Shown here piece after piece: positions 1 to 8,169 of a DNA stretch of 64,000 nucleotides. Location: assembly GCA_043553855.1 (NCBI GenBank), contig CP121336.1, positions 1-64,000 on the forward strand. Direction: 5' to 3'. A program made the translations under genes and the position numbers. This DNA is from JAUIAS01 sp030425395 (GTDB lineage: Bacteria > Pseudomonadota > Alphaproteobacteria > Rhodobacterales > Rhodobacteraceae). The stretch's first letter is position 1, and every line of letters begins with the position of its first letter. Under the pieces are notes generated by a model. It saw nothing but the letters and a program-made list of their open reading frames with translations. It was not told where the DNA came from and ran no database searches.

Positions 1-1
1 C

Positions 2-1396
2 GGCATCCTGATGATGTTCTTTGTTGTGATCCCAGCGCTGTTTGGCGGTTTCGGCAACTATTTCATGCCGCTTCAGATCGGCGCGCCGGACATGGCGTTC
101 CCGCGGATGAACAACCTGTCGTTCTGGCTCTATGTTGCGGGCACCTCGCTGGCCGTGGCATCGGTTCTCAGCCCCGGTGGCAACGATCAGCTGGGCTCGG
201 GCGTTGGCTGGGTTCTCTACCCGCCGCTGTCGACGAATGAAGGCGGGTTCTCGATGGATATGGCGATCTTCGCCGTTCACGTATCGGGTGCGTCTTCGAT
301 CCTGGGCGCGATCAACATGATCACCACCTTCCTGAACATGCGCGCACCGGGCATGACCCTGTTCAAGGTTCCGCTGTTCTCGTGGTCGATCTTTGTCACG
401 TCGTGGCTGATCCTGCTGTCTCTGCCGGTTCTGGCAGGCGCGATCACCATGCTGCTGATGGATCGTAACTTTGGCTTTACCTTCTTTGATCCCGCTGGCG
501 GTGGTGACCCGGTTCTGTACCAGCACATCCTGTGGTTCTTTGGCCACCCGGAAGTGTACATCATCATTCTGCCCGGCTTTGGTATCATCAGCCACGTGAT
601 CGCGACCTTCTCGCGCAAGCCCGTGTTCGGCTACCTGCCGATGGTTTGGGCGATCATCGCGATCGGCGTTCTGGGCTTTGTCGTGTGGGCGCACCACATG
701 TACACCGTCGGCATGTCCCTGAACCAGCAGGCATATTTCATGCTGGCAACCATGGTCATCGCGGTTCCCACGGGGGTCAAGGTGTTCTCTTGGATCGCCA
801 CCATGTGGGGCGGCTCCATCGAGCTCAAGACCCCGATGCTCTGGGCTTTCGGGTTCCTGTTCCTGTTCACCGTCGGTGGTGTCACCGGTATCGTGCTCAG
901 CCAGGCTGCCGTGGACCGGTATTACCATGACACCTACTATGTGGTTGCACACTTCCACTATGTGATGTCGCTGGGTGCGGTGTTCGCGATCTTTGCAGGT
1001 ATCTACTTCTATCTGCCCAAGATGTCCGGCCGCATGTATCCCGAATGGGCTGGCAAGCTGCACTTCTGGGCGATGTTCATCGGTGCAAACCTGACATTCT
1101 TCCCGCAGCACTTCCTTGGCCGTCAGGGCATGCCGCGCCGCTATATCGACTATCCCGAGGCGTTCAGCCTGTGGAACTACTGGTCGTCCTGGGGTGCGTT
1201 CCTGTCCTTTGCGTCCTTCGTGTTCTTCTTTGGCGTAATTGCATACACCCTGCTCCGTGGGGCACGCGTGACCGAGAACAACCCGTGGAACGAATATGCC
1301 GACACGCTGGAGTGGACCCTGCCCACACCGCCGCCCGAGCATACGTTTGAACAGCTTCCAAAACAGGAAGACTGGGACAAGAGCCACGCGCACTGA
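2..1396 (+). CDS. ctaD: Cytochrome c oxidase subunit I, aa3 type (5'-truncated by window)
   Basis: Catalytic heme-copper subunit of the terminal oxidase in the inner membrane. It reduces O2 to water and pumps protons. The reading frame is already open at the window edge, so the N-terminal part (including the first heme a ligand) is missing. About 464 residues are visible. Landmarks are WFFGHPEVY (CuB His and the cross-linked Tyr), WAHHMYTVG (two CuB histidines) and HFHYVMSLG (heme a3 and heme a His). The many hydrophobic helices and the short hydrophilic tail fit the end of an alphaproteobacterial ctaD. A rho-independent terminator follows 24 nt after the stop, so this gene ends its transcript. 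No other oxidase subunit lies downstream. The family assignment is secure. Confidence 0.98.
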   Translation, partial: GILMMFFVVIPALFGGFGNYFMPLQIGAPDMAFPRMNNLSFWLYVAGTSLAVASVLSPGGNDQLGSGVGWVLYPPLSTNEGGFSMDMAIFAVHVSGASSILGAINMITTFLNMRAPGMTLFKVPLFSWSIFVTSWLILLSLPVLAGAITMLLMDRNFGFTFFDPAGGGDPVLYQHILWFFGHPEVYIIILPGFGIISHVIATFSRKPVFGYLPMVWAIIAIGVLGFVVWAHHMYTVGMSLNQQAYFMLATMVIAVPTGVKVFSWIATMWGGSIELKTPMLWAFGFLFLFTVGGVTGIVLSQAAVDRYYHDTYYVVAHFHYVMSLGAVFAIFAGIYFYLPKMSGRMYPEWAGKLHFWAMFIGANLTFFPQHFLGRQGMPRRYIDYPEAFSLWNYWSSWGAFLSFASFVFFFGVIAYTLLRGARVTENNPWNEYADTLEWTLPTPPPEHTFEQLPKQEDWDKSHAH

Positions 1397-1419
1397 CCCA
1401 ACAGGTTCAACACGAATTG

Positions 1420-1453
1420 AAAACCCCGCCATTCCGGCGGGGTTTTCTTTTTT
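1420..1453 (+). terminator. Rho-independent terminator of ctaD
   Basis: An 11-bp perfect stem (AAAACCCCGCC paired with GGCGGGGTTTT) closes a 5-nt loop at 1431-1435. It is followed by a T-rich tract, and it begins 24 nt after the ctaD stop codon. Confidence 0.93.
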
Positions 1454-1504
1454 CCGGGCGGGATTTCACAATGTCGGAAGGCGCCTGCGATGACGCTCCT
1501 TGCA

Positions 1505-1530
1505 CCGGCGCAGTGACCCGGCGCAGTGAC
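1505..1530. repeat. Perfect 13-bp tandem duplication
   Basis: CCGGCGCAGTGAC occurs twice head to tail in the ctaD to iron-sulfur protein spacer. It may be a recent slippage duplication. No function is visible. Confidence 0.8.
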
Positions 1531-1574
1531 CTTGCCAGCGCTATTGGCAAACGTGTCTAGGCTGATGTGAAGTC

Positions 1575-2579
1575 ATGGGGTATCCTGCCTGCATGGCCAG
1601 TCATAACAAATACCGCCCCTTCGCACCCGACCCCGAGCAAACCGCGTTGGCCCCAGCAATAAGCGGGAATGACATCAACGGTCTCGGAGAGACCGATTTT
1701 CGCCGCCCGCGCATGGTGTATTGGGCCCCCGACCCAAGCGAAATTCCACATGGCGAGATGCAGGGGTATTTCTACCGCCAATCCGCAAAGATCCCGGAGT
1801 TTGGAGAAAGAAGAGCCCAACGCATGGAGGTTATCGAAGCGGCGTTGCCCCCGGTAGCCAATGAGAAACGGCAGACTTCCCCAATGGAATGGACCGCCGA
1901 TCTCGATCAATTCGTATCGTCAAACCTGTGCGACATGACCGGCGTTGCCGAGATGAAACAGGATTGGGTATTCGAGGGGTATGAGGTTCCGCAGTCCCGC
2001 GTAATAATGCTCGGCGTGCAGCACGAGTATGAGGCCATATCAAAAGCCCCCGAAGCGGAAGCTGGGCTGGAGGTTGTTGACCAGTATATTCGCGCCGCCA
2101 AAGCAGCAAAGGCGGTAGCTGCCTGGATCAGAACACAAGGCTGGGAGGCCGAGGCCGTCACAGGCCCGATGACGGGATCATTGGCGATGATTCCCCCCGC
2201 CCTTGCTTGTGGGTTCGGGGAACTGGGCAAGCACGGGTCGATCATCAACCCCGAATTCGGGGCGTCCTTTCGGCTCTCAGCGGTTCTGACCGACGCACCG
2301 TTTGCGGTGACATCTCCGCGCGAGAGTGGCGTCGATGATTTCTGTCAGAACTGCCGGATATGTCAGGATGCGTGCCCGCCAGAGGCGCTGTTTTCGGAAA
2401 AGAAGACCGTCCGCGGTGCGCATAAATGGTATGTCGACTTTGACAAATGCCTGCCGTTCTTCAATCAGACGCATGGCTGTGCCATTTGCATTGCGGTCTG
2501 CCCGTGGTCGCGGCCCGGCGTTGGCATGAACCTCGCGGCCAAACTGGCCCGCCGCGCCGAGCGGTCCAACGACACATGA
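1575..2579 (+). CDS. Reductive dehalogenase/QueG-like double [4Fe-4S] protein, no Tat signal
   Basis: Protein of 334 aa. The C-terminal third carries two ferredoxin-type cluster motifs. The first is CQNCRICQDACP. The second is the more widely spaced set C...CAICIAVCPW, the pattern of reductive dehalogenases and of epoxyqueuosine reductase QueG. The N-terminal two thirds (for example GYFYRQSAKIPEFGERR, and a central stretch with GELGKHGSIINPEFG) resembles the cobalamin-binding catalytic region of the RdhA family, where a conserved 'GE.G..G..I.P..G' loop faces the corrinoid. There is no twin-arginine signal and no RdhB-type anchor gene nearby. It therefore looks cytoplasmic, as in non-respiratory members. 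The substrate is unknown. The ATG at 1575 has only a weak ribosome site, and the ATG at 1593 is an alternative start. Confidence 0.8.
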   Translation: MGYPACMASHNKYRPFAPDPEQTALAPAISGNDINGLGETDFRRPRMVYWAPDPSEIPHGEMQGYFYRQSAKIPEFGERRAQRMEVIEAALPPVANEKRQTSPMEWTADLDQFVSSNLCDMTGVAEMKQDWVFEGYEVPQSRVIMLGVQHEYEAISKAPEAEAGLEVVDQYIRAAKAAKAVAAWIRTQGWEAEAVTGPMTGSLAMIPPALACGFGELGKHGSIINPEFGASFRLSAVLTDAPFAVTSPRESGVDDFCQNCRICQDACPPEALFSEKKTVRGAHKWYVDFDKCLPFFNQTHGCAICIAVCPWSRPGVGMNLAAKLARRAERSNDT

Positions 2580-2711
2580 AACAGTCCCGAACCGGCGGAT
2601 GCCAAAAACCGGGAATACCATTACCTTGGCGCGGTGGTAGTTACTCCGCCAGCGCGAAGGCGACCCCCGAAGGTATCTCCGGAAGCCGCCAGTCTCGCAA
2701 GGTAGTGCCGG

Positions 2712-3584
2712 TTAGCCCGCCGCGCGCAGACGCTTGACCAGCGATGAGGTGTCCCACCGCCCGCCGCCCATCTTCTGAACATCCTTGTAGAACTGATCCA
2801 CAAGCGCGGTGACCGGCAGGCTGGCCCCGATTTCATCGCCGGTCGAAAGGCAGATATCCAGATCCTTGCGCATCCAGTCCACGGCAAACCCATGTTCGAA
2901 TTCGTCATCAATCATGGTCTCATACCGATTGGCCATCTGCCACGATCCGGCGGCCCCCTGACTGATCACCTCGACAACGGCACGCCCGTCAAGACCGGCC
3001 TTCTCGGCAAAATGCAGCGCCTCGCTCAGGCCCTGCACCAGCCCGGCGATGGCGATCTGATTGCACATCTTGGTCATCTGGCCCGCACCGCTTTCGCCGA
3101 TCCGACGGCAGATCCGTGCATAGGCATCTATGATCGGCTCTGCGGCAGTATAATCGGCAGCATCGCCGCCACACATGACTGACAGCACGCCGTTTTCCGC
3201 GCCCGCCTGACCGCCGGAAATCGGTGCATCCACATAACCGATGCTAGCCGCCTTGGCCGCGTCGTACAATTCGCGCGTGACCTTGGCCGAAACGGTTGTG
3301 TGATCCACAAAGCACGCGCCCTCGGCCATCCCGGCAAAGGCACCGTCAGCCCCGATGCACACAGCGCGCAGATCATCGTCATTGCCGACGCAGGCCATCA
3401 CGAAATCAGCGCCTTGCGCAGCGTCACGCGGGGTGGCACCGAAGGCACCTCCGAATTCGGCGGCCCAGGCTTCGGCCTTGGCGGTTGTGCGGTTATACAC
3501 GGTGACGTCGTGGCCCGCCTTTGCCAGATGCCCGGCCATCGGATAGCCCATCACACCCAACCCAAGAAAACTCACCTTTGCCAT
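2712..3584 (-). CDS. NAD(P)-dependent beta-hydroxyacid dehydrogenase (3-hydroxyisobutyrate dehydrogenase family)
   Basis: Protein of 290 aa, the usual family length. The N-terminal Rossmann motif GLGVMGYPMAGHL binds NAD(P). FVDHTTVS and DAPISGGQAGAENG form the substrate-binding signature. The Lys in GAGQMTKMCNQ is the expected catalytic lysine. Members oxidise or reduce short beta-hydroxyacids such as 3-hydroxyisobutyrate, tartronate semialdehyde or succinic semialdehyde. The sequence alone does not choose between them. An AAAGGGG ribosome site precedes the ATG by 6 nt. The gene is transcribed away from the penicillin-acylase gene, so 3585-3682 should hold two divergent promoters. Confidence 0.92.
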   Translation of the reverse strand: MAKVSFLGLGVMGYPMAGHLAKAGHDVTVYNRTTAKAEAWAAEFGGAFGATPRDAAQGADFVMACVGNDDDLRAVCIGADGAFAGMAEGACFVDHTTVSAKVTRELYDAAKAASIGYVDAPISGGQAGAENGVLSVMCGGDAADYTAAEPIIDAYARICRRIGESGAGQMTKMCNQIAIAGLVQGLSEALHFAEKAGLDGRAVVEVISQGAAGSWQMANRYETMIDDEFEHGFAVDWMRKDLDICLSTGDEIGASLPVTALVDQFYKDVQKMGGGRWDTSSLVKRLRAAG

Positions 3585-3682
3585 CTGCTTTCCCCTTTTT
3601 TCAACTTGCTCTAGGGTCGGGTTTGCGCGCTAACGCGTCGACAGGCAAGTTCAAATTCAAATTTTACAGGCGGGGTGCGGTC

Positions 3683-6154
3683 GTGGTTTCTTTGTTCCGG
3701 TGGCTGGTGCGGATTGCGACGGGTGCCGTCGTTCTGGCGGTTCTGGCTGTTGGGCTGGTGTATTATCTCGCCTCCCAATCGCTGCCTGACTATGATCAAA
3801 CCCTGCGCGTGGGCGGCAATGACATCACCGCCGAGATCGAAATCGTGCGCGATCACGCCAACGTTCCGCATATTCTGGGCACCACGGACAATGATACCTT
3901 TTTCGGGTTGGGCTATGCCCATGCTCAGGACCGGCTTTGGCAGATGACCACGATGCGGCGGACAGCGCAGGGGCGCCTGTCCGAGGTGTTCGGTGCCCGA
4001 ACGGCGCGCATTGATACACTGCTTCGGCGGCTTGATCTGTACCGGCTGGCGCAAGCCTCGGTCGAGGTGCAAGATCCCTATACCCTTGCCGCGCTCAAGG
4101 CTTATTCCGCCGGTGTGAATGCCCGCCTTCAGGAAATCAACGACAAGGCACTGGGTCGCGGCGCGCCAGAAATGTTCATGTTCAACGCACCGGTGGCCCC
4201 GTGGCGTCCAGCCGACAGCCTTGCCATCATCAAGATCATGGGCCTTCAATTGTCTGGGCATCTGGAAAACGAAGTGATCAGGGCGCGCACCTCTTTGGTG
4301 CTGGGTTCGGATGACCGTTTGCGCGACCTGCTTTCGGACCCGCCGGGAAGCGGCATTGCCGCCCTGCCCGAATACGCGGCGTTGTTTCCAAGCGTGCCGA
4401 AATTTGCCCAAGCCGCCCCTATGCCGGACCATCCGTTGTCGCCGTTTCCGACACGGGAACTTGCCGGTGCTTCCAATGCCTGGGCGGCGGCTCCGTCCCG
4501 GTCGGCCTCGGGGGGCACCTTGCTAGCCAATGATCCGCACCTCGGCTTTACCGCTCCGGCGATCTGGTATCTGGCGCGGCTGCGCCTTCAAACCGGGGAC
4601 GTGATCGGCGGGACCATTCCGGGCATCCCAACCGTTCTGACAGGCCGCAGCGCGCGGCTGGGGTGGGGTCTTACGTCGGCCTATCTCGATGATCAGGACG
4701 TTTTCATTGAAAAGGTGAACCCCGACAACGCGGAAGAATACCTGACACCCGACGGTTGGAAACGGTTTGAAAAACGCCCCTCGATCATCCAGATCAAGGA
4801 CGCCGATCCGGTCACGCTGACCCTGCGGTGGACCGAAAACGGGCCGGTCCTGCCGGGCAGCCACTATGGCCTGTCATCGGTCACCCCGTCGGGGCATGTC
4901 GCGGCGCTGGGATGGACGGTCCTGACTCCCGCCGACACGTCGCTGTCGGCGGCAATGCGCATCATGCGAGCGGATACCGTTTTTGGCGCAATCCGTGCCG
5001 CGGAAGGCTTCATAGCCCCCGCGCAGAACCTGATGCTGGTCGATCGGGCCAATATCGCGATGAAGACCATCGGAGCGGTTCCCCGCCGCGATCCGTCCCA
5101 TGTGACTCAGGGCCAGATGCCGTCCGAAGGCTGGAAGGCCGTGAACCGCTGGAACGGCACGATGCCCTATGCCTCAAACCCCGAATTCGTGGCTCCCAAC
5201 GGCGGTATCATCGGCAATACCAACAACAAGATGGTCGAACGTCCCTTCCCGAACCATATCTCGCATGTGTGGGGCGATACCCAGCGGGTGCACCGCTGGC
5301 AGCGGCTGATGCAATCCCGGCAGGTCCACACCCGCGACAGCTTTATCGAAGCGCAGCTTGACACCGTGAGCTTTACCGCGCGCACCCTGTTGCCGCTGAT
5401 CGGGGCCGATTTGTGGTTTACCGGTGAGGCGATGCCCGAAGGCACGCCGGAACGGCAACGCCAGATTGCGCTGTCTCTGCTGGCCGAATGGAACGGCGAG
5501 ATGAACGAACACCTGCCAGAACCGCTGATCTATTCAGCATGGCTGCGCGCCTTGCAGGATCGGCTGATCCGCGACGAGCTTGGCCAGTTGGCCGAGGAAT
5601 TCACCCATGTCAAACCGCTGTTCATAGAACGGGTGTTCCGCGATGTGGACGGGGCGGCCGTCTGGTGCGATGTGATCCAGTCTGCCCCAAAGGAAACCTG
5701 CACCGAAATGGCGCGGATGGCATTGGATGATGCGCTGGTCTGGATCGAAGAGGAATACGGCACAGCCCTCGAATCCCTGCGATGGGGAGATGCACATCAG
5801 GCCACCCATGATCACCAGATCCTTGGGTCGGTGCCGGTGCTGCGATATTTCGTGAATATCCGCCAGTCGACATCCGGCGGCGACAACACCCTGCAACGGG
5901 GCCGCACCGCCGGAAAGGGCGACGCGCCATTTGAAAACGTGCATGGCGCAGGGTTCCGGGGAGTCTATGATTTCGCCGACCCTGACAGTTCGGTTTTTGT
6001 GATCTCGACCGGACAATCGGGGCACTTCCTGTCACGCCACTATGATGACATGGCCCAGCTTTGGCGTCGTGGCGAATATATCCCCATGTCCCTCGACGAA
6101 GGTTTGGCCCGCGCGGCGGCGGTAGGCGTCACCCGCCTGCTCCCTCAGGAGTAG
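3683..6154 (+). CDS. Penicillin acylase family (Ntn-hydrolase), membrane-anchored
   Basis: About 823 aa from the GTG at 3683. This start is preferred because it places the hydrophobic helix (WLVRIATGAVVLAVLAVGLV) directly at the N-terminus. Longer in-frame starts add a low-complexity leader overlapping the divergent gene. The family is made as one precursor, cut by itself in the periplasm into alpha and beta chains, with the new N-terminal Ser as nucleophile. Here that Ser is residue 264 in GASNAWA, preceded by Ala. The beta-chain features GGTLLANDPHLGF and VTLTLRWTENGP follow. Likely substrates are amide-linked acyl compounds such as acyl-homoserine lactones or beta-lactams; specificity cannot be read. 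The antiporter gene starts 5 nt after the stop, so the two are probably cotranscribed. Confidence 0.93.
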   Translation: MVSLFRWLVRIATGAVVLAVLAVGLVYYLASQSLPDYDQTLRVGGNDITAEIEIVRDHANVPHILGTTDNDTFFGLGYAHAQDRLWQMTTMRRTAQGRLSEVFGARTARIDTLLRRLDLYRLAQASVEVQDPYTLAALKAYSAGVNARLQEINDKALGRGAPEMFMFNAPVAPWRPADSLAIIKIMGLQLSGHLENEVIRARTSLVLGSDDRLRDLLSDPPGSGIAALPEYAALFPSVPKFAQAAPMPDHPLSPFPTRELAGASNAWAAAPSRSASGGTLLANDPHLGFTAPAIWYLARLRLQTGDVIGGTIPGIPTVLTGRSARLGWGLTSAYLDDQDVFIEKVNPDNAEEYLTPDGWKRFEKRPSIIQIKDADPVTLTLRWTENGPVLPGSHYGLSSVTPSGHVAALGWTVLTPADTSLSAAMRIMRADTVFGAIRAAEGFIAPAQNLMLVDRANIAMKTIGAVPRRDPSHVTQGQMPSEGWKAVNRWNGTMPYASNPEFVAPNGGIIGNTNNKMVERPFPNHISHVWGDTQRVHRWQRLMQSRQVHTRDSFIEAQLDTVSFTARTLLPLIGADLWFTGEAMPEGTPERQRQIALSLLAEWNGEMNEHLPEPLIYSAWLRALQDRLIRDELGQLAEEFTHVKPLFIERVFRDVDGAAVWCDVIQSAPKETCTEMARMALDDALVWIEEEYGTALESLRWGDAHQATHDHQILGSVPVLRYFVNIRQSTSGGDNTLQRGRTAGKGDAPFENVHGAGFRGVYDFADPDSSVFVISTGQSGHFLSRHYDDMAQLWRRGEYIPMSLDEGLARAAAVGVTRLLPQE

Positions 6155-6159
6155 CCACC

Positions 6160-7404
6160 ATGGAGCAAGCCACATGGCAAACCGATGGCATTCTGATCAC
6201 GCTGGGGGCGTTGTTTCTGGCCGGGCTTGCAGCCGATGCACTGGGACGACGCACACGGTTGCCTCGGGTGACGCTCTTGTTGATCTGCGGGCTGGTTGTC
6301 GGGCAGTCGGGTTTTGATCTCATCCCGGCACGGGTGAGCGGGCTTTATGATGTGGTGGCCGTGGTGGCACTGACCATGGTTGCGTTTCTACTGGGGGGCG
6401 ATTTGCGCCTGCCGACGTTGCGTGCCCATGGACGCGCCATTGTGGTGATATCGCTTTCGGTCGTGGTGGGCACTTTTGCGGTGGTCACGCTGGGACTGTT
6501 GGTGGTGGGCCAGCCGCTGGCCGCAGCACTGGTGTTGGGGGCCATTGCCACGGCCACGGATCCTGCTGCCACGTTGGATGTCCTGCGCCAAAGCAGGTCG
6601 CGCGGGCGGTTCGGCCAGACCATCAAAGGCATTGTTGCCATCGACGACGCGTGGGGATTGTTGGTGTTTTCACTTGCCTTGGTCGCCGCTCAGAGTTTGG
6701 GAGCCCCCGCCGTTGGCGCGGATATCGCCGCAGAGACCGCCACCGCATCCCCGCTTGCACATGCTTTGCGTGAAATCGGCCTGTCCATAACCCTTGGCGC
6801 GGTGCTCGGACTGCCTGCGGCCTTTCTGACCGGTCGATTGAAGACCGGCGAACCGATGCGAATGGAGGCCTTGGGCGTGGTGTTCCTGACTGCCGGTCTC
6901 GCGCTTTGGTTCGATCTGTCCTACCTCGTGGCAGGCATGACGGCGGGAACGCTGGTGGCCAATCTCGCGCGGCACCATCGGGTGGCGTTCCACGAGCTGG
7001 AAAGCTTTCAGTGGCCGTTCATGGTGATCTTTTTCATCCTCGCCGGGGCCACTGCGGATCTGGAGGCGCTCTGGCTCATTGGTCCCATCGGGGCCGCCTT
7101 TGCGCTGGCGCGCATCGCCGGGCGGCTTCTGGGCGGTTGGGCCGGGGCGACACTGGCCGCCGAACCCCGTGCTTTGCGCGGGCTTTATGGTGCGGCGCTG
7201 CTGCCGCAGGCGGGGGTGGCGATCGGCATGGCGCTTGTCGCCGGTGCCGCCCTGCCGGATCTGCGCGACATTGTCCTGCCCATTGCGATCGGGGCAACCA
7301 TCGTATTCGAACTTGTGGGGCCGGTTCTGACCGGCTGGACAATTACGCGCGCCGATCGCTATGCCGATCACTCCAGCACAAGCGCCTCCCGATCCGAAAG
7401 ATAA
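6160..7404 (+). CDS. Cation:proton antiporter (Na+/H+ exchanger domain)
   Basis: About 414 aa with roughly 11-12 hydrophobic segments spread along the chain, the fold of the monovalent cation:proton antiporter superfamily (PF00999). The ATATDPAATLDVL stretch is the unwound-helix TDP motif, and the paired acids in IVAIDDAWGLLVF are the expected ion-binding/proton-carrying Asp residues. The ATG at 6160 is chosen because a CAGGAG ribosome site lies 8 nt upstream and because it starts just after the penicillin-acylase stop. The cytoplasmic regulatory (TrkA-N) domain of Kef proteins is absent. The 3' end overlaps the convergent nitrilase-family gene by 37 bp. Na+ versus K+ specificity cannot be judged. 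Confidence 0.9.
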   Translation: MEQATWQTDGILITLGALFLAGLAADALGRRTRLPRVTLLLICGLVVGQSGFDLIPARVSGLYDVVAVVALTMVAFLLGGDLRLPTLRAHGRAIVVISLSVVVGTFAVVTLGLLVVGQPLAAALVLGAIATATDPAATLDVLRQSRSRGRFGQTIKGIVAIDDAWGLLVFSLALVAAQSLGAPAVGADIAAETATASPLAHALREIGLSITLGAVLGLPAAFLTGRLKTGEPMRMEALGVVFLTAGLALWFDLSYLVAGMTAGTLVANLARHHRVAFHELESFQWPFMVIFFILAGATADLEALWLIGPIGAAFALARIAGRLLGGWAGATLAAEPRALRGLYGAALLPQAGVAIGMALVAGAALPDLRDIVLPIAIGATIVFELVGPVLTGWTITRADRYADHSSTSASRSER

Positions 7405-8159
7405 GGCAACCGGGCCTGCGCGGCGGCCACCCGCGCCACGTCGATATCCGCCACGATCATCTCGGGGCCCGCCCCCGCGCGCGCCATGTCTTCGCCGTCA
7501 GGCGCGACGATGATGCTTTGGCCCAGATAATCGAGACCGTTTTCCGTTCCCGCATGGTTGATATAGGCGAGGTAGACGCCGTTCTCGAATCCCCGCGTCG
7601 GGATCATCCGGCCGGCAACCCAACCCCACGCCGCCCCCAAGGCCGTCGGCACCACGATCACCTGCGCCCCAAGCGATGCAGCATAGCGGGCTGTTTCGGG
7701 GAACTCGGCGTCATAGCAGATCAGTATGGCGATCCTGACACCGTGCAGGGTAAACACGCGCATCCCCTGCCCCGGCGTGAAAATCGACCGTTCAAACCCC
7801 GGAGGAATGGCCAGCTTTCGATGATGGCCGATGATCCTGCCTTGGGCATCCACGCAGGCCGCCGAGTTGTAAATCACCCCATCCGCCCGCTCGGCATAAC
7901 CATAAAGAACAGCGATTCCGTTCGCTCTTGCCAGTTCCGCAATGGCGGACGCCGTCTGCCCGTCACGGGGTTCGGCCCGGTCTGCGAAACGCTCTGCGAT
8001 GTTATAGCCGTGGGCAAACAGTTCGGGCAACGCAACCAGATGCGCGCCGTCCGCCCGCGCCTGCGGAAGATAGGTCGCCAGCCAATCAATCCGCGCTTGG
8101 GGGCTGTCCAGAACTGGTGCCTGAAGCGCGGCGATGCGCATCCCCGTGGCATTCGCCAT
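7368..8159 (-). CDS. Nitrilase-superfamily carbon-nitrogen hydrolase
   Basis: About 263 aa. The Glu-Lys-Cys triad of the superfamily is complete: Glu in LVALPELF, Lys in HHRKLAIPPG, Cys in AILICYDAEFPE. Members hydrolyse amides, carbamoyl compounds or nitriles in the cytoplasm. Overall form (single domain, ending DREALVLE) fits an amidase or N-carbamoyl-type hydrolase better than a true nitrilase, but the substrate is not evident. Several in-frame ATGs exist (8177, 8165, 8159, 8141). The one at 8159 has GAAGG 7 nt upstream, and the one at 8141 would begin with the family-typical MRIAALQ. The start region overlaps or abuts the stop of the M24 gene, so the two are translationally coupled. Confidence 0.9.
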   Translation of the reverse strand: MANATGMRIAALQAPVLDSPQARIDWLATYLPQARADGAHLVALPELFAHGYNIAERFADRAEPRDGQTASAIAELARANGIAVLYGYAERADGVIYNSAACVDAQGRIIGHHRKLAIPPGFERSIFTPGQGMRVFTLHGVRIAILICYDAEFPETARYAASLGAQVIVVPTALGAAWGWVAGRMIPTRGFENGVYLAYINHAGTENGLDYLGQSIIVAPDGEDMARAGAGPEMIVADIDVARVAAAQARLPYLSDREALVLE

Positions 8160-8169
8160 CCCCATGCCT

